Source: Candidatus Altarchaeales archaeon (GTDB lineage Archaea > Altiarchaeota > Altiarchaeia > IMC4 > QMZM01). Taken from it: a stretch of DNA of 18,875 bases. The stretch is taken from contig QMZJ01000005.1 of NCBI GenBank assembly GCA_003663115.1, positions 1 through 18,875 of the forward strand, given 5' to 3'. The notes below the pieces were generated by a model, which saw only the letters and a program-made list of their open reading frames with translations, was not told where the DNA came from and searched no databases. Of the stretch, positions 1-7,046 are shown in pieces; position 1 is the stretch's first letter; every line of letters begins with the position of its first letter. Made by a program: the position numbers and the translations under genes.

Positions 1-116
1 ATTCAAGATAAAAGATTTTTTTTGAACGTTTAATAATAACATTAATTTATGAATATTCATCAAACCTCGATCATTTTCGTTTTATCCTAATAATAATTGA
101 AATCGAATAATAATAT
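1..116. promoter_or_regulatory. AT-rich leader upstream of the nicotinamidase-like gene
   Basis: No gene is visible here. An 8-T tract near position 20 could end an upstream plus-strand transcript. A perfect 12-bp palindrome, atgaatattcat, lies at 49-60. An AT-rich TATA-like stretch around 82-95 sits roughly 25-30 bases before the ATG at 117, as expected for a leaderless archaeal promoter. No Shine-Dalgarno sequence is visible. All of this rests on base composition and spacing only. Confidence 0.3.
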
Positions 117-650
117 ATGAATTCAAAGACTGCTGTACTGGTGATAGATATGTTAAACGACTTCTTGTACGGAAAGCTGAAGTGCGAGCGATGTCAGAGG
201 ATTATACCAGATGTAAAAAAGATGATAGATCGCGCCCATAAGAAAAATTTACCGGTAGTTTATGTGTGTGACCGTCATATCAAAACCGATAGGGAATTTG
301 GGAAATGGCCGCCCCACGCAATTGAAGGGACCGAGGGTGCAGAGATCATAGATGAACTAAAACCCAGGAAGGGAGACTATGTGGTTCCGAAGAGGAGGTA
401 CAGCGGATTTTTCGAGACGAGCCTAGATCTATTGTTAAGGGAACTGGATGTCAATGAGATAATTCTCTCGGGAATCCTGACAGACATATGTGTCCTGCAC
501 ACCGCTGCCGATGCTTTTTTCAGGGGTTACAGGATAAGTATACCAAGAGAATGCACCGAGGCTCTTTCGGATCGGGCAAAGGATTATGCCTTTAAATTCA
601 TGGAAGAGATGTACGGGGCGAATATTGTATCGCTGGATGAGTTATTGTAG
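117..650 (+). CDS. Nicotinamidase-like cysteine hydrolase (isochorismatase superfamily)
   Basis: This 177-residue alpha/beta hydrolase belongs to the cysteine-hydrolase family that contains nicotinamidase (PncA) and isochorismatase. The family triad is visible: Asp11 in VIDMLNDF, Lys92 in VPKRRYSGF and nucleophile Cys125 in SGILTDICVLHT. Nicotinamidase-type metal ligands are also present: Asp52 and His54 in VCDRHIK, and His67 in the WPPHAIEGTEGAE stretch. This favours nicotinamide deamidation to nicotinate for NAD salvage over isochorismate hydrolysis. A CERC motif (Cys23, Cys26) is not part of the core family signature. The length is normal and the protein is probably cytosolic. The ATG follows an AT-rich leader. 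The gene converges on the phosphodiesterase gene with a 12-bp gap. Substrate specificity within this promiscuous superfamily cannot be settled from sequence alone. Confidence 0.85.
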   Translation: MNSKTAVLVIDMLNDFLYGKLKCERCQRIIPDVKKMIDRAHKKNLPVVYVCDRHIKTDREFGKWPPHAIEGTEGAEIIDELKPRKGDYVVPKRRYSGFFETSLDLLLRELDVNEIILSGILTDICVLHTAADAFFRGYRISIPRECTEALSDRAKDYAFKFMEEMYGANIVSLDELL

Positions 651-662
651 TCAGTATTGTAG

Positions 663-1151
663 TTAGATCTCATATACCTCTACCTCCATCTTTTTTGTAT
701 CCATGATAGCAACCGTCTTTTTCCCCGTAAGATAACCACATACCTCCCCCGGGTTTATCAGAATAGTCTTATTCTTCTTAATAACCCCTGTCCTGTGAGT
801 ATGCCCCCTGACTACAACATCGTATCTATTACCCTCCACCAGGGCGTTTACAATCGCCTCGTATGTCCCGTGGTATACACAAATCTTCAGGCCCCTATGC
901 TCTAATTCAATGAAGTCTTTTAATTCGGTTCCAATCTCCGAGAATTTTTCGTTCAAACCATATCTCTCACCGTCATTATTTCCAAAAACACCACGAAATT
1001 TACAGTTCAGTCTCTTGAATTCTTTAACCGTGAACGGTGATATAAGGTCCCCGGCGTGCAGAACCAGATCAACCCTCCTTGAATTGAAAAGGTCTACGGC
1101 CTTCCTGATTCCCTCAATATCATCATGAGAATCTGACATAATTCCGATCAT
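663..1151 (-). CDS. YfcE/MJ0936-type metal-dependent phosphodiesterase
   Basis: This 162-residue protein is a small calcineurin-like metallophosphoesterase of the YfcE/MJ0936 family, which hydrolyses artificial phosphodiesters using Mn or Ni; the physiological substrate is generally unknown. All the metal-site blocks are present in order: Asp7-x-His9 (SDSHDD), Asp35 (HAGDL), Asn58 in GNND, His94 (YHGT) and the GHTH box at 116-119. The length is typical for the family, so it is complete. Its ATG overlaps the last 4 bases of the upstream NFACT-like gene on the same strand, so the two are probably co-transcribed and translationally coupled. Function beyond phosphodiesterase chemistry is not indicated by context. 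Confidence 0.9.
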   Translation of the reverse strand: MIGIMSDSHDDIEGIRKAVDLFNSRRVDLVLHAGDLISPFTVKEFKRLNCKFRGVFGNNDGERYGLNEKFSEIGTELKDFIELEHRGLKICVYHGTYEAIVNALVEGNRYDVVVRGHTHRTGVIKKNKTILINPGEVCGYLTGKKTVAIMDTKKMEVEVYEI

Positions 1152-2308
1152 TTTTCTTCCACCTCCACGGTAATCGATCCGTTTTTTCCAATATCCTCAA
1201 TCCTTATATTATTAAACCTCTTACCAATAAATCTCTTCCCGATCTCCGACCAATCGGCGCCCCTACTTCTTTCCTGGTTAATCGATTTTATGATCATTTC
1301 TAGAACCTGAAAATTCTGATAGATGAGATCACCAATCTTTTTGTATTCCTCAGATTTTTTTTCCAGGTCCCTGATCATCTCCCTCTGCTCCAGCTCAATC
1401 CTCTGGATCTTCGCAAGCCTTTCCTGAATCTTTCTTTCCCCGATCTTCTGCATCTCCATAAGCTCGCTCTCGATAAAATATCTATCAATTGCCTCATTTA
1501 ACGTGTTAAATCCCTCCCTCTCAAATCTCTCGTAGATACTCAGACGGAAGGGAATTACATCCACATACCTTTTGCTTTCGTCTAAGATGAGCATGGGCTC
1601 CTTTACCTCATTTTTAATGGTCTCAATCAATCGCTTGAATGAATCAAATAAAAGTTGAATTTCATCATCGCCAAGCCTCTTAGGCTCCCTGCTCTTGTCG
1701 ATCTCGGAATTAAAACAGAGCTCTTCGGCATATATGCCTCCCAGAGAGAGATCGGCTGCTAAGGTTGCAACCAGACTCTTTTCGGATCCCCTCAGGATAT
1801 CACGAAACTCTGGGAGATCTATCTCCAGCGGGTTTCTGCCCCCTGGAGGATATTGATATATCTGTCCAACCCCAAGCCTTCTGTCCTTCCATTTCTGCCA
1901 TTCTAACAAGCCAAGGATCCTTCTCTCCGAGTTGCACAGGATTATATTACCGTTACCGAATAGTTCTGTAATTAGAAAATAACCCGAGTTGCCTTTCTTC
2001 AATTCAAATTCGATGATCCTATCAAATCTGTACTGTCTTATAGCTTTTATAAATGCACCCTTGAGGTGCTTCCTTAACTGCATAGCAAAAGACGATGGCT
2101 GTTCTGGCACATCTCTTTGATATCTTGTAAGACATAGATAATTTGGAGCAATTATGAGCTCCTTAGAACCCTCTTTTGGGACATAAACCCTCATCTTCAG
2201 TTCCCTCTCGGAGATCTGATAGACCTTGTCGACCCTCGCAGAATCCAACTCATCGTTCAATTCTCTCGTCAAAAAAAAGATATCTATGGAGGTTAGTCCG
2301 GTTTTCAT
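1148..2308 (-). CDS. NFACT-family protein (Rqc2/RqcH-like), lacking the NFACT-R domain
   Basis: The N-terminal region matches the NFACT-N domain of Rqc2/NEMF/RqcH, which binds stalled 50S-peptidyl-tRNA complexes. Asp9 (TSIDIF) and Asp96-Arg97 (YRFDRIIEF) match the residues needed for tailing in yeast Rqc2 (D9, D98, R99), and the PSSFAMQLRKHL motif at 71-82 is typical. A helix-hairpin-helix-like region follows at about 185-235, then a long charged coiled coil at about 285-345. The protein stops at residue 386, just where the NFACT-R (DUF814) domain normally begins. Archaeal full-length members are about 650 residues. The stop overlaps the phosphodiesterase start, so the missing part is not encoded downstream. 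It could be a functional split gene with NFACT-R elsewhere, or a truncated relic. The preserved frame and key residues favour a functional protein. Confidence 0.85.
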   Translation of the reverse strand: MKTGLTSIDIFFLTRELNDELDSARVDKVYQISERELKMRVYVPKEGSKELIIAPNYLCLTRYQRDVPEQPSSFAMQLRKHLKGAFIKAIRQYRFDRIIEFELKKGNSGYFLITELFGNGNIILCNSERRILGLLEWQKWKDRRLGVGQIYQYPPGGRNPLEIDLPEFRDILRGSEKSLVATLAADLSLGGIYAEELCFNSEIDKSREPKRLGDDEIQLLFDSFKRLIETIKNEVKEPMLILDESKRYVDVIPFRLSIYERFEREGFNTLNEAIDRYFIESELMEMQKIGERKIQERLAKIQRIELEQREMIRDLEKKSEEYKKIGDLIYQNFQVLEMIIKSINQERSRGADWSEIGKRFIGKRFNNIRIEDIGKNGSITVEVEEK

Positions 2309-2312
2309 TTCT

Positions 2313-2492
2313 TCAGTAATCTCTTAAATCAATCCTATTTATCCCGTCAACTTCATCAAGTGCTTTATCTGTAGATATTATCTCTCTGTTTTCATTCCTT
2401 AAGTAACATGCAGATGCGCGCAATGAGTCAAAGATACCCAGGCCATACTGCCTTTGAAGTTCAAATGCCATTATAATATATCCAGATTCAGG
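2313..2492 (-). pseudogene. C-terminal remnant of a VapC-like PIN-domain toxin
   Basis: An ATG-started reading frame of 52 codons (2471 to 2313), open back to about 2492, reads as the second half of a PIN domain. The stretch QRQYGLGIFDSLRASACYL matches the family's tyrosine/Asp helix (Y-x-hydrophobic-x-x-Asp-x-x-x-A), and REIISTDKALDEVDGI matches the terminal 'iiStDkaFd' Asp motif. The N-terminal half, carrying the first catalytic Asp, is absent: an in-frame TAA lies at 2493-2495 and argF ends at 2520. No VapB-type antitoxin gene is seen beside it. I infer a decayed toxin-antitoxin locus squeezed between argF and the NFACT gene. Expression as a microprotein cannot be excluded. Confidence 0.65.
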
Positions 2493-2519
2493 TTAACTTA
2501 TCGGAGAAGATCAATTTTA

Positions 2520-3428
2520 TTATCCCAGCAACCTTAAAAGAATCGCCTTCTGCGCATGTAGTCTGTTCTCTGCCTGGTCCCAGACAATCGAATCTCTGCC
2601 ATCAATAACCTCGTCTGTAATCTCCAATCCCCTATGGGCGGGCAGGCAGTGCATTATCTTACAGTCGGAATTCGCAAGCTTTACAATTTCCCTGTTCAAT
2701 TGATACCCCCGAAATGCTTTTAATCTCTCCTCTTCCTCGGATTCGTCCCCCATACTCACCCAGACATCCGTATAAAGGAAACTGGCACCCTTAGCTGCCT
2801 CCCTGGGATCGTTAACGATCTCGATCCTCGATCCAGTTTCCTTCGAGATATCGAGTGCCTTTTTCACAAAATTCTTAGCCGGCTCATAACCCTCTGGAGA
2901 TGCCACTTTGATGTTTATACCGACCATTGAACACCCCAAGAGCAATGAATTGCACACGTTATTGCCGTCTCCGATATAGGCGAGATCTATTCCCTTAAGC
3001 CTTCCTCTGACCTCGTGGATGGTGAACAGATCGGATATTACCTGACAGGGATGCTCTAAGTCGGATAAACCATTGATCACCGGAACCTCGGAGTTCCTTG
3101 CAAGCTCCATCAGGGTTTCATGTCTTTTTACCCTCGCTAAGATGCAGTCAGAGTATCTACTCAAAACCCTTGCGCTATCTCCCATGGTCTCACCCCTCCC
3201 GAGCTGTGTCATACTTTCGTTTATATCTATCGCATTTCCACCAAGTTGTATCATTGCGGTTTCAAAGGAAACCCGTGTTCTGGTTGATGGCCCCTCAAAT
3301 AACATCACCAAGATCTTACCTTTAAGCCTATCTTTATAGTCCTCCGGTCTCGCCTTTATCCTCCCGGTTTCCCGAATAATTGATTCGAGTTCCTTGATCG
3401 ATAGATCGGTCATAGAAAGGAGATCCAT
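2520..3428 (-). CDS. argF: Ornithine carbamoyltransferase
   Basis: This enzyme transfers the carbamoyl group from carbamoyl phosphate to ornithine, giving citrulline for arginine synthesis. The 302-residue length is typical. The carbamoyl-phosphate loop is seen as STRTR at 48-52 (in FEGPSTRTRVSFE). The His-Pro-Cys-Gln box lies at 126-129, and the ornithine-site HCLPAHRG at 260-267 separates OTCase from aspartate carbamoyltransferase. The DVWVSMG motif at 221-227 also fits OTCase. The usual Lys before PSTRT (FEKPST) is Gly here, a minor departure. The gene diverges from the ribose-1,5-bisphosphate isomerase gene across a 35-bp spacer with a TATA-like element about 24 bases from its ATG. No other arginine genes are in the window. 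The NFACT gene lies downstream on the same strand. Confidence 0.95.
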   Translation of the reverse strand: MDLLSMTDLSIKELESIIRETGRIKARPEDYKDRLKGKILVMLFEGPSTRTRVSFETAMIQLGGNAIDINESMTQLGRGETMGDSARVLSRYSDCILARVKRHETLMELARNSEVPVINGLSDLEHPCQVISDLFTIHEVRGRLKGIDLAYIGDGNNVCNSLLLGCSMVGINIKVASPEGYEPAKNFVKKALDISKETGSRIEIVNDPREAAKGASFLYTDVWVSMGDESEEEERLKAFRGYQLNREIVKLANSDCKIMHCLPAHRGLEITDEVIDGRDSIVWDQAENRLHAQKAILLRLLG

Positions 3429-3463
3429 TTTGACTAATATATTTCTCTATTAAATAGATAAAT
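3429..3463. promoter_or_regulatory. Compact divergent promoter between argF and R15P isomerase genes
   Basis: The spacer is only 35 bp and holds two TATA-like elements. taatatattt (3435-3444) is centred about 24 bases before the plus-strand ATG at 3464. ctattaaatag (3447-3457, nearly symmetric) is centred about 24 bases before the minus-strand ATG at 3428. This spacing predicts two leaderless or near-leaderless transcripts with overlapping preinitiation complexes, so the two genes may compete for transcription. No Shine-Dalgarno sequence is seen for either. This is inference from spacing and composition. Confidence 0.55.
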
Positions 3464-4393
3464 ATGACCGATATAGTAGATAGAACGTACAGAGACATAA
3501 AAAGTATGAGAGTAAGGGGCGCACTGAATATAGCAATCTCGGCCTCAAGGACCCTGAGAGAAGTTATCACCTCTGATGCAAAGAATACCCCTCAACTCCT
3601 GAAAAAACTGAAAAGAGCTGGTAAGAAGTTAAAATCTGCCAGACCCACGGCGATCTCTCTACCAAATGCCATCAATTATATCCTGTACATTGCCGATAAA
3701 AACAGCCATTTAGAACTAGATGAATTTAGGAAAAAATTACTGGTGGATATCGATAAATTTATAGATGAGCAGAAAAGTGCATTGGATAGGATTGCAGAGA
3801 TCGGTTCAAATCTAATTAAGAAAAAAGATATAATTCTAACGCACTGCAATTCCGATACCGTAGATACGCTAATAAAAAGGGCGTGGGATGACGGTAAGAA
3901 GATAGAAGTAGTTTGCACTGAAACGAGGCCACGATATCAGGGACATATAACCGCAAGGGAACTATCCAGCTATGGGATCCCAACTACGTTGATAGTTGAC
4001 TCTGCAGCACATCTCATTATGAAGGAATTGGATATCGATAAGGTCATCGTTGGTGCAGATACGATCTATGCGAGTGGCGATATGATAAACAAGATTGGCA
4101 CCTCGCAGATCGCCCTATGTGCTAAGGAGTTGGATATCGACTTTATTGTTGCCGCGGAGTCTATTAAGTTCTCACCCCTGTCTCTGCTGGGATCCATGGT
4201 TGAAATAGAGGAGAGGGACCCATCCGAGGTTATAAAACCGGGAAAACTGCCAAGAGTAAAGATCTTAAATCCGGCCTTCGACATAACCAGTGCGGACTAC
4301 ATTGACGTATTTGCTACAGAATTTGGCGTCATACCACCGGAAGCGGTGTACTCTCTTCTCAGGGAAAGGTTCGGCTGGGAGCTGGAGATCTGA
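3464..4393 (+). CDS. Ribose-1,5-bisphosphate isomerase (eIF2B-like family)
   Basis: This 309-residue protein closely resembles the archaeal R15P isomerase of Thermococcus (e2b2), which converts ribose 1,5-bisphosphate to ribulose 1,5-bisphosphate in the AMP phosphorylase-type III RubisCO pathway. Diagnostic blocks are RGALNIAISA near the N-terminus, ARPTAISLPNAI at 59-70, ILTHCNSD with catalytic Cys128, TETRPRYQGHITARELSSYG, and VIVGADTI with Asp199, the expected acid/base residue. NPAFDIT followed by YIDVFATEFGVIPP near the end is also characteristic. These features separate it from methylthioribose-1-phosphate isomerase and true eIF2B subunits. Family members were long annotated as aIF-2B delta. 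The gene implies AMP phosphorylase and RubisCO genes elsewhere in the genome; neither is here. It diverges from argF and converges on the tadC-like pair. Confidence 0.88.
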   Translation: MTDIVDRTYRDIKSMRVRGALNIAISASRTLREVITSDAKNTPQLLKKLKRAGKKLKSARPTAISLPNAINYILYIADKNSHLELDEFRKKLLVDIDKFIDEQKSALDRIAEIGSNLIKKKDIILTHCNSDTVDTLIKRAWDDGKKIEVVCTETRPRYQGHITARELSSYGIPTTLIVDSAAHLIMKELDIDKVIVGADTIYASGDMINKIGTSQIALCAKELDIDFIVAAESIKFSPLSLLGSMVEIEERDPSEVIKPGKLPRVKILNPAFDITSADYIDVFATEFGVIPPEAVYSLLRERFGWELEI

Positions 4394-4398
4394 GTAGT

Positions 4399-4413
4399 GA
4401 TATTAGTAATATC
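4399..4413. terminator. Small stem-loop between convergent genes
   Basis: gatatt-agt-aatatc forms a 6-bp stem with a 3-base loop, followed by cttt, in the 37-bp gap between the convergent R15P isomerase and TadC-like genes. It could aid termination on either strand, but it is AT-rich and short and has no long T tract. Confidence 0.25.
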
Positions 4414-4430
4414 CTTTACTCTATGACCAC

Positions 4431-5414
4431 TTACATCTTCATTACCCCGCCAAAAATTGTATCCATCGCATAGCTTCCGAGGAGGAATAAACCTATTGAT
4501 ATTATTAAGAGAAAGGGCAGGTATTTGATCCCATCCTTTACATCTCCTCTCAAGATTAATCCCATTATCAGTGATCCAAATATTGAGGTCACGGTTAAAG
4601 AGATCATGGCAAACGTGCTGATAAATTCCGGATCTAACTGCGTCTCTGTCATTGAAATTGGCGCCCCACTCATCATTTCACCCTTTGGCATTCCCTCTGC
4701 GATTAGAGCCATATTCTTTGTTAATAATTTAACCAAAAAAGAAGACATAGCGAACAGTAAGGGAGCACCAAAGGCTATCGCGATGAAGATAAATATAACA
4801 TACATCAGAACACCGGCACTGATCTCCTTCCTCACCATCTCCTGGTCCCTGAGATCATTTGCGGTCTGGTCCAATAGATCTGCTAATTTACCACCGGATT
4901 TGAGACTATTAACAATTAGGTCCATGATTCTATTCAGGCTTTCTGATTTTATCCTCTTCGTAGTCTTCAGGAGGGCGTAGGCGAAATTCCTTCCGGTCAT
5001 TGTCTCCCTGCCAACCCTCCTCAACTCTTCGGCCAGGGGCCCGAACTCGGGTCTTGCCGCCAATAATAATGCCTTATCTGTGGTTAAACCGGCGCGAATG
5101 TTAGACGACATCAACTGTAGTGCATCCGGTAATGCTTCCTCTACGGCCCTCGTCTTGGAATCGATAGAAAAAAGGATGAGAAGGTAAAAGAAGAGCTCTA
5201 CAAGTACGAAGGATCCAATAAAACCAAGTATTGGTGATATCCCGAACAGATACGTAAGATAGGCAACAATGCAACTGAAGATAAACCCGAAGGAGATAAT
5301 AAATCCCAAAAAATCATCGGGGTCAACGCGCATATTTGAATACATTATTAATTGCCTAAAGCTTTGTCTCGTCTTCTTTGGCAATAGCCTCACCATGAAT
5401 GCATAAAACCGCAT
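4431..5414 (-). CDS. TadC/FlaJ-type integral membrane protein (T2SF domain), second of a pair
   Basis: This 327-residue polytopic protein resembles the inner-membrane platform of archaeal and bacterial type IV pilus or Tad machines. Two adjacent hydrophobic segments lie at about 33-85. A cytoplasmic T2SF helical domain follows at about 90-195, with EEALPDALQLMSSNIRAGL and a repeat-like second half (LNRIMDLIVNSLKSGGKLADLL), the paired-helix pattern of this family. Further membrane segments lie at about 200-225, 265-287 and 297-318. It starts 8 bp after the stop of the related upstream gene, so the pair is co-transcribed. Such pairs normally act with a TadA/FlaI-type ATPase and pilins; neither is found in the window. 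Whether it serves adhesion pili or secretion is unknown. Confidence 0.8.
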   Translation of the reverse strand: MRFYAFMVRLLPKKTRQSFRQLIMYSNMRVDPDDFLGFIISFGFIFSCIVAYLTYLFGISPILGFIGSFVLVELFFYLLILFSIDSKTRAVEEALPDALQLMSSNIRAGLTTDKALLLAARPEFGPLAEELRRVGRETMTGRNFAYALLKTTKRIKSESLNRIMDLIVNSLKSGGKLADLLDQTANDLRDQEMVRKEISAGVLMYVIFIFIAIAFGAPLLFAMSSFLVKLLTKNMALIAEGMPKGEMMSGAPISMTETQLDPEFISTFAMISLTVTSIFGSLIMGLILRGDVKDGIKYLPFLLIISIGLFLLGSYAMDTIFGGVMKM

Positions 5415-5422
5415 TTTCGTTC

Positions 5423-6370
5423 TTAAGTCATCAGATTTGGTCTTTTCGATCTGATTACGCTCATGAACATGAATTGCATGAATGCGACACCAATCAATAA
5501 TGCCCAGAATGTATCTTCACTGGCGATGGCCCCCATCCCGGGAAAGGTAGAGAGGACGATCATAACGGTAATGCCCAATGAGGGAACAATAACTGCGATC
5601 ATCATATACATCATCGACAATGGGTTTAGAGTGGACTGATATCTTCTAATTTCTACGATCTGCTCCTTTGAAAGGGCCCTTATAACATTTTCCAAGTTAT
5701 CGCCAACATCACTCCCCGATTTAAGGGCAGTAACCAGTTGCCATAAGGCCCTCCTGAAGTATATGGAGGGGTTTCTGACGGTTAATTCCTCAAGGCTTTC
5801 GATAACTGGTCTTCCAGCTCTCACCTTTTCTATAACACCTTGAAATTCGTGGGAGATCTCACCGTAGTCCCCAGCAGCTATGGAGACAAATGTATCGAAG
5901 ATCGGAACGCCCGATCTTATCTGGACCAATATTGTTCTGAGTACAAAGAGCAAATTTCTGTCTATACTCCTAACTCGTCTGTTGACGATTACCTTTGGAT
6001 ATGAGATAACCTGGAAGAATATGAAAAAACCCACTATGGCCCCAAATAGTGGACCTATTATAATGTCCCTGCTCACCTCTGTATTACCAATTAATATAGT
6101 TCCCCCAAGGATGGGATTCCGTGCACCGACCAAGAGCATTAATCCGGATATGACAAAGGATATGGTTATAAATGCAAACAAAGAGAGGAAAAGACAGATT
6201 GATAGATATTCTCTGGCGTTTACATTATACTCTGTACCTATCCCCGATTGTTTGAGGTTTATCTCCATCTTGGGGAAAACCCCAATTAATATACTACCGA
6301 AACCCATGAATAATCGAGAGCCTCTCCTGACAAACCTCGACCGCAAAAACCCTATCTTCTTGGTTGGCAT
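5423..6370 (-). CDS. TadB/TadC/FlaJ-type integral membrane protein (T2SF domain), first of a pair
   Basis: This roughly 315-residue membrane protein pairs with the T2SF protein that follows it. After a basic N-terminus it has hydrophobic segments at about 55-82 and 100-125. The cytoplasmic T2SF helical bundle follows (DRNLLFVLRTILVQIRSGVP, then ALWQLVTALKSGSDVGDNL). Two more membrane segments lie at about 255-282 and 287-307. I choose the ATG at 6370; a TTG codon at 6376 adds two residues and is the alternative. A TATA-like ataaaaattt lies at 6398-6407, so the pair may have its own promoter besides read-through from the genes upstream (42-43 bp gap). It probably forms a platform hetero-complex with its neighbour. 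No assembly ATPase or prepilin peptidase is nearby. Confidence 0.8.
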   Translation of the reverse strand: MPTKKIGFLRSRFVRRGSRLFMGFGSILIGVFPKMEINLKQSGIGTEYNVNAREYLSICLFLSLFAFITISFVISGLMLLVGARNPILGGTILIGNTEVSRDIIIGPLFGAIVGFFIFFQVISYPKVIVNRRVRSIDRNLLFVLRTILVQIRSGVPIFDTFVSIAAGDYGEISHEFQGVIEKVRAGRPVIESLEELTVRNPSIYFRRALWQLVTALKSGSDVGDNLENVIRALSKEQIVEIRRYQSTLNPLSMMYMMIAVIVPSLGITVMIVLSTFPGMGAIASEDTFWALLIGVAFMQFMFMSVIRSKRPNLMT

Positions 6371-6412
6371 AATCAAAAAAATATTTGACGCACTAGCATA
6401 AAAATTTATTGG

Positions 6413-7045
6413 TCAACCTTCTGAAGAAGGTTGTTTTTCATGTATGATGGATCCGATGTCCACAACGGAGTCAACCTTCTCTATGATGATACTGTCCGTA
6501 GTTATCGTGATTTGATTCAGGTCAACTATCTCTTTATCTGCACTTCTGCTCGTTCTGGCATCCCCCTCTAGACCAAATTCATTCAATTTATGTCTCACAT
6601 AGCTTGCCAACTCACCGCTACGGGATATCTGGGAATCGAATATAAAGAGCACGAACCTCGGGTTGTATTCCCTTAATGTTAGAATAATCGTCTTTAGTGC
6701 TCTTTTTGTATTTTCATCGAACTTGTATTTCGAAAAAATAGCAGAGGTATCTCTCAAAAAGCCATCCATTCCCCTCACAAGATTTCTTTTGCTGAGGATC
6801 GCCTCTACCGTTACCAGAACATTGTAACCGTCAATCACGATATACCTCCCAGATATTTTTTCGATAGATAAAAGCCTTGACCTGTGCATCTGTATATCTC
6901 TCTCAGAGAAGACATATCTCTGCAGAAAGTTTCTCTGGTTCTCATTCAACTTATAGCGATTCACAACCAGGTTGAGAGAGGTCTTTTTATTGTACCCCCT
7001 GTCGAGCAGATACTTCAGATCCTGGGCCGCTTTTTTGATTGACAT
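6413..7045 (-). CDS. DUF434/DUF5616-family protein with PIN-like fold
   Basis: This 210-residue protein of a conserved archaeal family lacks an established function. Residues 1-60 form the helical DUF434 region, with the hallmark AAQDLKYLLDRGYNKKTSL and a downstream R-x-L-x-R-like segment. Residues about 66-200 form the DUF5616 region with spaced acidic residues as in PIN-like nucleases: Asp72 and Asn75 in VIDGYNVL, Asp94 and Asp99 in MDGFLRD, Asp137 in FDSQISRSGE, Asp170 in SADKE and Asp184 in TTDSII. A metal-dependent nuclease role is plausible but unproven. The gene begins 1 bp after the stop of the CimA-type gene, implying co-transcription with amino-acid biosynthesis and then the T2SF pair. 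Confidence 0.8.
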   Translation of the reverse strand: MSIKKAAQDLKYLLDRGYNKKTSLNLVVNRYKLNENQRNFLQRYVFSERDIQMHRSRLLSIEKISGRYIVIDGYNVLVTVEAILSKRNLVRGMDGFLRDTSAIFSKYKFDENTKRALKTIILTLREYNPRFVLFIFDSQISRSGELASYVRHKLNEFGLEGDARTSRSADKEIVDLNQITITTDSIIIEKVDSVVDIGSIIHEKQPSSEG

Positions 7046-7046
7046 A

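Noticed and set aside
49..60. 12-bp palindrome atgaatattcat as an operator
   Set aside because: A single AT-rich palindrome about 57 bases before the start codon is easily due to chance; noted only in the leader entry.
3334..3570. Minus-strand 78-codon frame across the argF/R15P isomerase spacer
   Set aside because: It overlaps two well-supported genes and their promoters and has no recognisable content.
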